Part shown: piece after piece, positions 16,007 through 24,793 of the stretch
How positions within the stretch are numbered: the first letter of the stretch is position 1
Layout: every line of letters starts with the position of its first letter
DNA from: Lachnospiraceae bacterium NC2004
Lineage (GTDB): Bacteria; Bacillota; Clostridia; Lachnospirales; Lachnospiraceae
DNA: 64,000 bases
Reading direction: 5' to 3'
Assembly: GCA_000621905.1 (NCBI GenBank)
Contig: JHXB01000002.1
Location: 310,001 to 374,000 of the forward strand
Position numbers and translations under genes: made by a program
Notes under the pieces: model-generated
Database searches by the model: none
The model's input: the letters and a program-made list of their open reading frames with translations, nothing else
What the model was told of the DNA's origin: nothing

Positions 16007-18904
16007 ATGAAGAGAATCTTTAGGAAGGTTGTGGCATTGGCGCTGGTGCTTGCAATGGCGTTTGCGTATCTGCCGCAGGGAGTGGTTAATGTTAAGGCAG
16101 CGGAGGATGTTACAGTATCTGATGTGACAGTTAGTGGTACTAAGACTTCTGGGTATAGTATTGGTGCAAAAGTAACTAATAATGACTCTATAGCACATAA
16201 GTATATTATATTTTTTTCACCGGCAACATCTAGTACAACATATACTGACAAATACAGTTGCGAAACTGATTACATAAGTGCGGGGACTAGTGTGTCTATA
16301 TTGAAGACTGGATTGACAATGTATCAGATTACAGAATCGTATGATATTGGATGGGATAAAGAAATTGAGTCGATTACAGCTAGAGCGGAGGTTGTGGATT
16401 TTTCATCTGTTAACGAAAGTGTTCTTTCGTTTTCTAATGTCACGGTTGATGAATCTACCTTTTATTATACATTGACTGGTAAAGTACCTAATAAATTTAT
16501 TAATTTTGAGTATGAGTTAGAAACAACGAATGGTGCTAAAGCAACCGGTAAATTAAGTGCGGCGAAATCAAGCGGAAGTATTAAGTATTCCGATTATTTT
16601 TCTAATCCAGGAGTTGTTAAAAAGGCTAAGATTACCGCAATTGAAGAGATAGTGATAGATTTTTCATCTGTTGATGAGAGCGCACTTCATTTTGATACAG
16701 TGTATTTTGATAACGGTAAATTTAATTATACTATTGCAGGAACCTCTGTCGGTAATAATCTTATATCGTTTGATTATCAGTTAGAGACTCTTAGCGGATA
16801 TAAAGCGACCGGTACTGCAAATGCAGTCAATGCGTCCGGTTCAGTTGCCAAGACTACTGATGGTGATCAGAATGGCGATAAAACTATAATTAAGGCTAAA
16901 GTTACTGCTATTAATGAGATAAAGAAGGATTTCTCATCAGTAAAAAGTGATATTATACATTTCGAAAGTGTTACCTTTGACGGAAATAATTTTAATTATA
17001 CGCTTGGCGGGTCTAAAGCCGGTTTCAAAATGTTAGGGTTTGATTATGAATTAGAGACTCTTAGTGGATATAAAGCAGTTGGTGAAATGAATGCCCAAAA
17101 GGTCACAGGGCAGATATCTAAGACTTCAGATGGAAAGGGGGATGGTGACAAAACAGTAATTAAAGCCAAAATAACAGGATTTTATTATATTGCCGAAGTT
17201 TATCCTTCTGGTGCATCTTTTGGTAAGTATGTTAGCGGGAAGCTTAGATATGTTAGTGGTGATGGCTATAAAATTGAGATTTCATCTAGTATAAACTTGA
17301 AAGCTGTTACAGCTGAGATTAACGCTAATAAAAATATACCGTTTTCAGATGAGAGTGGTAAGAATAAGTACGAAGACACAATTACTTTGTCAGAAGGGGT
17401 TGTAAGCTTCCATCTTAAAGGCGTTTCTTTTGGCGCATATGAGGTGAAGATACCTGCTACCTTGTCTGGTGGGACAAGTGATGTAATATTTGATTCTGTG
17501 GGGATATCTCATGATGGAAATGGTAATTATTATTATTTCTTTGATATTACCAATATGCATAGCACTGATTCAGTTAAGGCTGCTACATTTACTGGAACTT
17601 TTCAGGGAAAAAGTAGTTATTCTTTTTCTAATGCCGGTATTGGACCTGGAGAGTCTAAGAGGTTAATAGGGGACTCATTTACATTTGTCACTAATGATAT
17701 TCCTGCTAATGGAGATTTATATACTCTTTCCGGATTGAATTTATTGCAGGAGACTGTTGACCCGTTTACATCTGTTGGAGGGCCAAAGGCTGTAGTTACA
17801 AATGTCGGCAATAAAGCTACCGCATGGGCAACTGTTAAATTTGGTAAATATAGTATGACGTCTGAAACTACTAAGGATGACATAGTGTGGAGAGTTGTCA
17901 AGGAAGAAGCTGATGGGTATGTCCTTATGGCTGACAGGGCTCTTTTGAATCTTAATTATACTGCTACTTGGGGTAAAACAGATTATGCTACAAGTGCGGT
18001 CAATGAGTATTTGAATACTACGTTTATAGACGATGCGTTTTCAACTGATGAAAAAAATAGTATTATTGTTTCTAATCCTACTACTGCAATAATTGAGGGC
18101 TCTAAATCTGGTTCAAGTGCTGCTACTACCGAATGCAAGGTGTTTATTCCGGCACTAGAGGAGCTTGAAGGATATGGAATGGTTAATTCAAATGGCAGCA
18201 AATGTCCTACAAGACAGATTAGGAATAGTGATGTATTAAAGAGTAAAACGGGTGCTGTTTATTCTCGTTATTTCCTTCGCAATAAAGGATATTATGATTA
18301 TGATGTCGCGGGCGTATGGGGTACAGGTAAGGTGTGTGCTACAGGATGGAGAACATACACTGAAGCTCAGGTAGTACCTATGCTTAAGGTTGACAAGTCT
18401 GCTGTTTCTGGTCAAACTCCGGGCACTGTATTTGCTATATATGGTGGCGAGAAAACTAATGAAGTTAAAATATCATCAAAGACATCACTCAAAAAACTTG
18501 CAGTTAAGGGAGATACTGTAGTTAAGAGTAATGTTAATTATATAGTGACAGAAGCTTATGATAGTGAATATGAGCTTCCTGATGATACAGTAGGTGGGAC
18601 AATTGGTGATAACACGGTTACTGTTACATCTGTTAAGAAGGGTGCTACGAGTGTTACAATCCCATCTACAGTAACGATAGACGGACAGACCTTTAAAGTT
18701 ACCGGAATTAGCAAGGGAGCGTTTAAGGCTGCTAAGTCGACACTTAAGACTATTAAAGTAAGTTCTAAGAATCTTAAGTCAGTTAACAAGAATGCGTTTA
18801 GTGGAGTCAAGGCTACTACAACAATCAAAACCAACTCTTCTAACTACTCTAAGGTTAAGAAGGCTGTTAAATCAAGCAAAGCTAAAGCAAAAGTTAAGAA
18901 GTAA
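16007..18904 (+). CDS. Large secreted repeat protein with DUF6273-like domain
   Basis: A 965-residue protein with a Sec signal peptide (positive start MKRIFRK, hydrophobic core, cleavage likely after VKA near residue 28). Three related blocks of about 88 residues start near residues 131, 221 and 307, each opening DFSSV and carrying an F-x-YELET-type core with a GYKATG segment. After a middle beta-rich region, residues of about 600-790 resemble DUF6273 (WRVVKEEADGYVLMADRALL, TWGKTDYATSAVNEYLNTTF). The last 90 residues look like a BspA-type leucine-rich repeat fragment (GAFKA, NAFSG), ending very lysine-rich. It is probably cell-surface or exported. The start follows AAGGAGG by eight bases. It is monocistronic, with its own promoter and terminator. 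Confidence 0.8.
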   Translation: MKRIFRKVVALALVLAMAFAYLPQGVVNVKAAEDVTVSDVTVSGTKTSGYSIGAKVTNNDSIAHKYIIFFSPATSSTTYTDKYSCETDYISAGTSVSILKTGLTMYQITESYDIGWDKEIESITARAEVVDFSSVNESVLSFSNVTVDESTFYYTLTGKVPNKFINFEYELETTNGAKATGKLSAAKSSGSIKYSDYFSNPGVVKKAKITAIEEIVIDFSSVDESALHFDTVYFDNGKFNYTIAGTSVGNNLISFDYQLETLSGYKATGTANAVNASGSVAKTTDGDQNGDKTIIKAKVTAINEIKKDFSSVKSDIIHFESVTFDGNNFNYTLGGSKAGFKMLGFDYELETLSGYKAVGEMNAQKVTGQISKTSDGKGDGDKTVIKAKITGFYYIAEVYPSGASFGKYVSGKLRYVSGDGYKIEISSSINLKAVTAEINANKNIPFSDESGKNKYEDTITLSEGVVSFHLKGVSFGAYEVKIPATLSGGTSDVIFDSVGISHDGNGNYYYFFDITNMHSTDSVKAATFTGTFQGKSSYSFSNAGIGPGESKRLIGDSFTFVTNDIPANGDLYTLSGLNLLQETVDPFTSVGGPKAVVTNVGNKATAWATVKFGKYSMTSETTKDDIVWRVVKEEADGYVLMADRALLNLNYTATWGKTDYATSAVNEYLNTTFIDDAFSTDEKNSIIVSNPTTAIIEGSKSGSSAATTECKVFIPALEELEGYGMVNSNGSKCPTRQIRNSDVLKSKTGAVYSRYFLRNKGYYDYDVAGVWGTGKVCATGWRTYTEAQVVPMLKVDKSAVSGQTPGTVFAIYGGEKTNEVKISSKTSLKKLAVKGDTVVKSNVNYIVTEAYDSEYELPDDTVGGTIGDNTVTVTSVKKGATSVTIPSTVTIDGQTFKVTGISKGAFKAAKSTLKTIKVSSKNLKSVNKNAFSGVKATTTIKTNSSNYSKVKKAVKSSKAKAKVKK

Positions 18905-18937
18905 TACATACTTCCATTAAACATAACATAACAATAG

Positions 18938-18967
18938 ACGCCCGACAGGAATGTCGGGTGTTTTTTA
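18938..18967 (+). terminator. Intrinsic terminator after the secreted-protein gene
   Basis: A 10-bp stem (18938-18947 with 18952-18961, loop GGAA, one G-T pair) is followed by a T-rich run. Confidence 0.85.
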
Positions 18968-18989
18968 TGGCATATAATAGGCGTATAAC

Positions 18990-19018
18990 TTGACGTTTTC
19001 TTTAATTTGTCATATAAT
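18990..19018 (+). promoter_or_regulatory. Strong sigma-A promoter of the yicC-gmk-rpoZ unit
   Basis: TTGACG at 18990-18995, a 17-base spacer and TATAAT at 19013-19018. Confidence 0.8.
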
Positions 19019-19062
19019 ATAAGTTGCGTTTTTATGATATTAAGAAGGGTGTGAGCCACAAG

Positions 19063-19962
19063 TTGATTAAGAGTATGACAGGCTTTGGAAGAGCTGAAGC
19101 AAGCGATTCCGAGCGCAAGATTATAATTGAGATGAAGGCGGTCAATCACCGCTATTCGGATATAAGTTTTAAGATGCCTAAGAAGCTTGCGCCTCTTGAG
19201 ATTAAGATGCGTAATGTCCTTAAGGAGTACGCTAAGCGAGGCAAGATAGATATCTATATAACCTATGAGGAATATTCTGATTTAGACAGTTCAGTCAAGT
19301 ACAATGAGAACTTAGTAAGAGATTATCTTAAGTATATCAATCAGATCAGCGAGACATTTGATGTGGGTAATGACATTAAGGCAAGCGTTTTGGCGAGATT
19401 CCCTGATGTATTTACATTAACAGATGCTGTTGTTGATGAGGATGAGCTTTGGGGCTTTGTTGAACCTGTGTTTAGGGATGCTTGTATGAAGTTCGTTGAA
19501 GCAAGAGAGACAGAAGGCAAGAGCCTTTACGAAGATCTTAACTCTAAACTCAGTCATATGCTTGAACTTGTTGAAGAGATAGATAAGAGATATCCTGATA
19601 TTCTTAAGGAATACAGAGCGAAGCTTACGGCCAAGGTTAATGAGATTCTAAGTGACAGTGCTGTCGACGAATCAAGGATAGCTACTGAAGTTACAATATT
19701 TGCAGACAAGATATGCGTTGATGAGGAGACAGTCAGACTTAAGAGCCATGTAGCGGGTGCTAGAGATACATTAACAGCGGCTTATGAAGGTTCTTCTGAT
19801 GCTGACAGTATAGGAAGAAAGCTTGACTTCCTTGCTCAGGAGATGAACCGTGAAGCCAATACCATATTAAGCAAGTCAACTGATATTGATATATCCAATA
19901 TCGGTATAGATTTAAAGACTGAGATAGAGAAGGTTAGAGAGCAGATTCAGAATATCGAATAA
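19063..19962 (+). CDS. yicC: YicC family endoribonuclease
   Basis: A 299-residue protein with the YicC_N and DUF1732 halves. It opens with the family signature SMTGFGRAE and ends in the conserved helical part with FLAQEMNREANTILSKS. Family members are RNases involved in small-RNA and stress-linked RNA turnover. The start was placed at TTG 19063 because almost all homologues begin MIKSMTGFGR; an in-frame GTG at 19051 is also possible, and the AGAAGGG upstream does not clearly decide. It precedes gmk by 23 bases, as in many Firmicutes. No remA-like gene lies between them. Confidence 0.9.
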   Translation: MIKSMTGFGRAEASDSERKIIIEMKAVNHRYSDISFKMPKKLAPLEIKMRNVLKEYAKRGKIDIYITYEEYSDLDSSVKYNENLVRDYLKYINQISETFDVGNDIKASVLARFPDVFTLTDAVVDEDELWGFVEPVFRDACMKFVEARETEGKSLYEDLNSKLSHMLELVEEIDKRYPDILKEYRAKLTAKVNEILSDSAVDESRIATEVTIFADKICVDEETVRLKSHVAGARDTLTAAYEGSSDADSIGRKLDFLAQEMNREANTILSKSTDIDISNIGIDLKTEIEKVREQIQNIE

Positions 19963-19985
19963 TCTCATCAGAATGGAGGGTTAAT

Positions 19986-20603
19986 ATGGAACAGAAAGGA
20001 TTACTTATAGTAATATCAGGTTTTTCCGGTGCCGGTAAGGGCACATTGGTCAAGGAACTTGTTGACAGATACGGTTACAGCCTTTCGATTTCCTGCACTA
20101 CAAGAGAGCCGAGACCTGGCGAGGTTGACGGTGTAGATTATCATTTTAAGACCAAGGAAGAGTTCGAGAGACTTATTGATTACAACGGTTTTATCGAATA
20201 TGCACAGTATGTTGAGAATTACTACGGAACTCCAAGAAAGTTCGTAGAGGAAGAGATGGCAGCGGGACACAATGTCATTTTAGAGATAGAAGTTCAGGGA
20301 GCTATCAATATCAAGAAGCAATATCCTGATGCTGTTACTATGTTTATTACCGCTCCTTCAGCTGAGATTCTTAAAAGTAGACTTTATGGCAGAGGAAGCG
20401 AAGACGAGGCTACCATCGATAAACGTATGAAACGCGCTATAACAGAGGCTGACAGCATGCCTGTTTATGAGTACATCGTTGTTAATGATGACCTTGATGA
20501 GTGCGTTGATCAGGTACAGAGTATCATTATTGCAGAGGGTTCTAAATCCAAATACAAAGAATCCTTTATAAATGAAATAAAAGATGAATTAAGCAATATG
20601 TGA
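19986..20603 (+). CDS. gmk: Guanylate kinase
   Basis: A 205-residue enzyme phosphorylating GMP to GDP with ATP. The P-loop is SGFSGAGKGTL (residues 11-21). The GMP-binding segment contains SCTTREPRPGEVDGVDYHF and the E-Y-A-Q-Y-V region; the lid has SRLYGRGSEDEATIDKR. The length matches the family. GGAGGG precedes the ATG. It is the second gene of the yicC-gmk-rpoZ run. Confidence 0.97.
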   Translation: MEQKGLLIVISGFSGAGKGTLVKELVDRYGYSLSISCTTREPRPGEVDGVDYHFKTKEEFERLIDYNGFIEYAQYVENYYGTPRKFVEEEMAAGHNVILEIEVQGAINIKKQYPDAVTMFITAPSAEILKSRLYGRGSEDEATIDKRMKRAITEADSMPVYEYIVVNDDLDECVDQVQSIIIAEGSKSKYKESFINEIKDELSNM

Positions 20604-20616
20604 AAGGAGCACTAAC

Positions 20617-20862
20617 ATGATACATCCATCTTATGCAGATTTAATGGAAGCAGTTAACTTAGACGTAGAGCCGGGAGAACAGCCGGTTGTACAGAGTAGA
20701 TACTCGATAGTTATTGCGACTTCTAAGAGAGCGAGACAGCTTATTGACGGTGACGAGCCATTGATAGCTAAGACCAAGGGCAAAAAGCCTCTTTCAATAG
20801 CTATAGAAGAGCTTAATGAGCGCAAGGTTAAGGTTGTTGGAGACGAAGAGGACGAGGATTAA
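20617..20862 (+). CDS. rpoZ: RNA polymerase omega subunit
   Basis: This 81-residue protein shows the omega core: SRYSIVIATSKRARQL and KPLSIAIEELNERKV, with a short acidic tail. It stabilises the beta-prime subunit during assembly. Its position 13 bases after gmk is the usual one. Confidence 0.95.
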   Translation: MIHPSYADLMEAVNLDVEPGEQPVVQSRYSIVIATSKRARQLIDGDEPLIAKTKGKKPLSIAIEELNERKVKVVGDEEDED

Positions 20863-20872
20863 TACTAGGGCG

Positions 20873-20904
20873 TGGCTTTTGTAATTCTTTACAAAAGCCA
20901 TTTT
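20873..20904 (+). terminator. Intrinsic terminator/attenuator between rpoZ and priA
   Basis: A perfect 12-bp stem (20873-20884 with 20889-20900, loop TTCT) is followed by TTTT. It ends only about 25 bases before the priA start, so it may tune priA expression by read-through. Confidence 0.85.
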
Positions 20905-20929
20905 CGTGTTTTATAAAGAGGTGAAGTTT

Positions 20930-23161
20930 TTGGCATTTGCAGAGATAATTATAGATATTTCGACGACAGCATTGGACAGAATCTTTACCTATGAGATTCC
21001 TGAATCCCTTGTAGATAGGGTAGAAGTAGGTACTAAAGTACTTATTCCTTTTGGTAAGGGAGATAATCTTAAGTCAGGTTATGTGATTAATATTAAATCG
21101 GAACCGGGATTTGACATCACAAAAGTTAAGTCTATTAAAGATATAGAGCTCGATGCTGATTTGGTTGAGGGTAACCTTATAAGACTTGCCTACTGGATGA
21201 AGGATCATTATGGTTCCACATACATTCAGGCATTAGAGACAGTTCTTCCTAACAATAGAAAAGCACCTAAGAATGTTACCTATATTAAGCTTAATGTTGA
21301 TGCTGATATTGCCAAGTCCTATAGGGCGCAGTACGAGCTTAGACATTATAACGCCAAGGTAAGATTGATTAGTGCGCTAATAGAGAACGGTGTAATGTTA
21401 AGGACTGAACTTAGTAAGAATCTCAATATCAGTAAGAGTACGATAGATTCTCTTGTTAAGGAAGGGATTATAAGAGAAGAAGAAGTAAGGGATTATCGCA
21501 ATCCTAATGTATCAAGTGAAGGTGCAGCTTCTAAACATAGGCTTAACCAGGAGCAACAGGCAGCGTTTGACACATTTAAAGAAGACTATGCTAACGGCAT
21601 AAGAGGGACATATCTCTTATTCGGAGTTACAGGTGCCGGCAAGACTGAAGTTTATCTTGATATGATTGACGAGGTCACAAGTAAGGGCAAGTCAGCGATT
21701 GTTCTTATTCCGGAGATTGCGCTTACATACCAGAATGTCAGGAGGTTCGCTAACAGGTTTGGAGATGATGTGACTGTCATTCATTCAAGGCTGTCGGAGG
21801 GCGAGAGGTATGATCAGCTAGACAGAGCCAAGCGTGGTGAGGTTAAGGTTGTTATCGGACCGAGATCGGCGCTTTTTGCACCATTTGACAATTTGGGACT
21901 GATTATTATCGACGAGGAACACGAGGGCGCATATAAGAGTGAGCAGGCGCCGAGATACCATGCAAGAGAGGTTGCGATTAAGCGTGCAGAGCTCAGTAAT
22001 GCATCGGTTGTGCTTGGTTCGGCAACTCCTAGCGTTGAGAGTTATACCAAGGCACTTAGCGGTGAATATAAGCTTTTGACATTGAAGGAGAGGGCGAGTG
22101 ACGCTGTGTTGCCTGAGGTGTCGATAGTTGATCTTAAGGATGAACTGAAAGCCAAGAACTTCAGTATGTTCAGCCGTGAGCTTAAGGCAGATATAACCGA
22201 TAGGCTTAACAAGGGCGAACAGACCATGATATTTATAAATCGTCGAGGGATGGCGGGATTTGTCTCTTGTATAGACTGCGGATACGTTGTCAAATGTAAA
22301 CATTGCGATGTGTCTATGAAGCTTCACGGAGATAAGCTTATGATGTGTCACTATTGTGGCAGCAAGATGATAAAACCGGATATTTGCCCTGAGTGTAAGA
22401 GTAAACATATCAAGGCTTTTGGTACGGGAACAGAGAGGGTCGTTAAGGAGATTAATAAAGTATTTCCTAAGGCAAGAGTTCTCAGAATGGACGCTGATAC
22501 AACCAAGTCCAAAGATGGGCATGAGAAGATACTTGAGCAGTTTGCTAGAGGAGATGCAGATATTCTTGTTGGAACTCAGATGATTGTCAAGGGACATGAT
22601 TTCCCGAATGTTACTTTGGTTTGTGCATTAGCGGCGGATTTATCTCTTTTTGAGCAGGATTTTAGATCTAATGAGAAGACATTTGACTTATTAACACAAG
22701 CTGCAGGAAGAGCGGGAAGAGGCAGTAAGCCCGGTAAGATGATTATTCAGACAAGACATCCTGACGAGTATGCGATTAAGCTTAGCAAGGCACATGATTA
22801 TGAGAGTTTCTATGAACAGGAGATTTCTTATAGAAGGATGGCTAAGTATCCGCCTGCTTCACATATGTTTTCGGTGTGTATGCTTTCTAAACGAGCTGAT
22901 GAGCTTGATAAGCAGTCAGGAATCTATAAAGCATTTATAGAAGAGAATGTAAAGGCATTTGACAATGTTAGAGTGATAGGTCCTGTAGAGGCTTATGTAT
23001 ATAAAGTTAAGGACATATATAGACGAGTGATATATGTTAAACATGATGATTACGACATCTTAGTGGATGTCAAGAACCGTATAGAAGATGCTATCAAGGA
23101 TGGAAGATTATCGTCCGGAATTAGCACGTATTTTGATTTTGATCCTATGACAACGTTTTAG
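20930..23161 (+). CDS. priA: Primosomal replication restart helicase PriA
   Basis: A 743-residue superfamily 2 helicase. It contains the N-terminal DNA-binding part (AEIIIDISTTALDRIFTYEIP), Walker A as GVTGAGKTEVYLD, the DEEH box (IIIDEEHEGAYKSEQAPRYHARE), the eight-cysteine zinc region (CIDCGY, CKHC, CHYCG, CPEC) and the helicase C motifs including QAAGRAGRG. It reloads the replisome at stalled forks. The TTG at 20930 is preferred because AAAGAGGTGA lies just upstream and the protein then begins like other PriA proteins; GTG 20906 is inside the terminator tail. A coaBC gene, often found before priA, is absent here. Confidence 0.95.
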   Translation: MAFAEIIIDISTTALDRIFTYEIPESLVDRVEVGTKVLIPFGKGDNLKSGYVINIKSEPGFDITKVKSIKDIELDADLVEGNLIRLAYWMKDHYGSTYIQALETVLPNNRKAPKNVTYIKLNVDADIAKSYRAQYELRHYNAKVRLISALIENGVMLRTELSKNLNISKSTIDSLVKEGIIREEEVRDYRNPNVSSEGAASKHRLNQEQQAAFDTFKEDYANGIRGTYLLFGVTGAGKTEVYLDMIDEVTSKGKSAIVLIPEIALTYQNVRRFANRFGDDVTVIHSRLSEGERYDQLDRAKRGEVKVVIGPRSALFAPFDNLGLIIIDEEHEGAYKSEQAPRYHAREVAIKRAELSNASVVLGSATPSVESYTKALSGEYKLLTLKERASDAVLPEVSIVDLKDELKAKNFSMFSRELKADITDRLNKGEQTMIFINRRGMAGFVSCIDCGYVVKCKHCDVSMKLHGDKLMMCHYCGSKMIKPDICPECKSKHIKAFGTGTERVVKEINKVFPKARVLRMDADTTKSKDGHEKILEQFARGDADILVGTQMIVKGHDFPNVTLVCALAADLSLFEQDFRSNEKTFDLLTQAAGRAGRGSKPGKMIIQTRHPDEYAIKLSKAHDYESFYEQEISYRRMAKYPPASHMFSVCMLSKRADELDKQSGIYKAFIEENVKAFDNVRVIGPVEAYVYKVKDIYRRVIYVKHDDYDILVDVKNRIEDAIKDGRLSSGISTYFDFDPMTTF

Positions 23162-23176
23162 GTAAAGGAGGATATT

Positions 23177-23647
23177 ATGGCAATTAGAAATCTTAGGTTC
23201 GAGGGAGACCCATTGCTTAGAAAGGTGAGCAAAGAGGTTAAGGAGATTACTCCGAGAATTAAGGAATTGGTTCAGGACATGCTTGATACTATGTATGAGG
23301 ATGACGGTGTTGGACTTGCTGCACCTCAGGTTGGCGTGTTGAAGCGTATATTTGTTATCGATGTCGGCGATGGACCGGTTACATTTATCAATCCTACCAT
23401 TACCTTGAAAGAGGGAGAGCAGACCGGAAGTGAAGGATGTCTGTCACTTCCTAACAAAGTTGCAATTGTTACGCGTCCTAATCATGTTGTATGTGAGGCT
23501 ACCAATGTTGACGGAGAGAAGTTCACTGTGGATGCTACCGAGCTTTTTGCTAGGGCGATTTGTCACGAGTATGACCATCTTGACGGAATTCTATATCCAG
23601 ATGTTGCTGATGGGCCTGTAGTAGACGTGGATGATTTGGAGGATTAA
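23177..23647 (+). CDS. def: Peptide deformylase
   Basis: A 156-residue metalloenzyme with all three motifs: GVGLAAPQVG, EGCLSLP and HEYDHLDG. It removes the formyl group from nascent proteins. AAAGGAGG precedes the ATG. It lies 15 bases after priA and is followed by fmt. The C-terminal tail is short and acidic. Confidence 0.97.
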   Translation: MAIRNLRFEGDPLLRKVSKEVKEITPRIKELVQDMLDTMYEDDGVGLAAPQVGVLKRIFVIDVGDGPVTFINPTITLKEGEQTGSEGCLSLPNKVAIVTRPNHVVCEATNVDGEKFTVDATELFARAICHEYDHLDGILYPDVADGPVVDVDDLED

Positions 23648-23655
23648 TTATTTAT

Positions 23656-23706
23656 GTCATTCTGAGCGTAGCGATGAATCTTTATCCTGAACGAAGTGAA
23701 GGATAA
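23656..23706 (+). repeat. TCATTCTGAGCG-type dispersed repeat
   Basis: GTCATTCTGAGCGTAGCG with a degenerate GATGAATCTTT tail, followed by an inverted repeat TATCCT...AGGATA. It sits between def and fmt, inside the operon. Confidence 0.7.
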
Positions 23707-23728
23707 CTAATATTTTGGAGGATTAGAT

Positions 23729-24679
23729 ATGCGTGTAATCTTTATGGGTACGCCTGATTTTGCGTCGTACCAGTTAGAGTGTATTATAAATGCAGGATAT
23801 AATGTTGAGGCGGTTCTCACTCAGCTGGATAAGGCTAAGGGTAGATCCGGCAAGTTGACATTTTCTCCGGTAAAAGAGGTTGCTGTCAGCAATGATATAA
23901 GAGTTATCCAGCCTGAGAAGCTTAGGGGTTCTGAGGCGATTGAAGAGATTAAGAAGATTAATCCTGACGTAATTGTCGTGGCTGCCTATGGACAGATTCT
24001 TCCTAAAGAGGTGCTTGATACGCCTAAATATGGATGTGTTAACATTCACGCGTCTTTGCTTCCTAAGTACAGAGGTGCTTCGCCTATTCAGGCTTCAATT
24101 ATTGACGGCGAGGAAGTTACCGGAGTTACCACCATGTATATGGGCGAGGGATTAGATACAGGCGATATTATAGAACAGCTTGAGGTTAAGATAGAAGCGG
24201 ATGATACGGGCGGAAGCTTGTTTGATAAGTTAGCGAAGGCCGGCGGGGAATTAATCATTTCCACACTTAAAAAGCTTGAAGATGGAACTGCAACCAGGAC
24301 TCCGCAAGATGATTCGCTTTCAAGTTACGCTCATATAATTAGTAAAGAGCAGGGACATATTGATTGGACCAAGGATGCTTATAGCATCGAGAGGCTTATT
24401 AGAGGATTTAATCCATGGCCTAGTGCATATACGGAGTTAGACGGCAAGAATCTTAAGTTATACAAGGCTGAGGTTATCGATGATATCGCTTCTTATGAGG
24501 GAGCTTCCGAGGTAAATGTGGGCGAGATAGCGTTTGTAGATAAGAAGTCATTTGTAGTTAAGACCGGAAGCGGTTATCTTAAGGTTTTGGAGCTTCAGCT
24601 TGCCGGTAAGAAGCGCATGGAGTGTGACGCTTTCTTAAGAGGTCATAAGTTAGAAACAGGAACTAAGTTTGGTGAGTAG
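23729..24679 (+). CDS. fmt: Methionyl-tRNA formyltransferase
   Basis: A 316-residue enzyme with the formyl-transfer core: FMGTPDFA at residues 4-11, the catalytic Asn-His-Asp set in NIHASLLPKYRGASPIQ and TGVTTMYMGEGLDTGDI, and the SLLPKYRG loop typical of Fmt. A C-terminal OB-like domain follows. It formylates initiator Met-tRNA, complementing def. TTGGAGGA precedes the ATG. Confidence 0.97.
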   Translation: MRVIFMGTPDFASYQLECIINAGYNVEAVLTQLDKAKGRSGKLTFSPVKEVAVSNDIRVIQPEKLRGSEAIEEIKKINPDVIVVAAYGQILPKEVLDTPKYGCVNIHASLLPKYRGASPIQASIIDGEEVTGVTTMYMGEGLDTGDIIEQLEVKIEADDTGGSLFDKLAKAGGELIISTLKKLEDGTATRTPQDDSLSSYAHIISKEQGHIDWTKDAYSIERLIRGFNPWPSAYTELDGKNLKLYKAEVIDDIASYEGASEVNVGEIAFVDKKSFVVKTGSGYLKVLELQLAGKKRMECDAFLRGHKLETGTKFGE

Positions 24680-24683
24680 TTTT

Positions 24684-24712
24684 AAGATTCTTTGCTTCGC
24701 TCAGAATGACAT
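24684..24712 (-). repeat. TCATTCTGAGCG-type dispersed repeat, reverse orientation
   Basis: Read on the minus strand this is ATGTCATTCTGAGCGAAGC followed by AAAGAATCTT. It lies five bases after the fmt stop. Together with the copy at 23656 it flanks fmt in inverted orientation. Confidence 0.75.
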
Positions 24713-24793
24713 ATAGATACGCAAAGCTATGGCATGTGTTTGCAATATATAGCGACGTATGACTTTCACCACCAGGTGTTTAAGGAGCATAAT

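Noticed and set aside
21818-22597. Open frame of 259 codons on the minus strand inside priA
   Set aside because: It lies wholly within the conserved helicase and zinc region of priA, has a composition unlike a real protein (many Arg, His and Cys) and no good ribosome site.
23656-23706. Terminator between def and fmt
   Set aside because: The inverted repeat TATCCT...AGGATA is short, AT-rich and not followed by a T run; it is better explained as part of the dispersed repeat.
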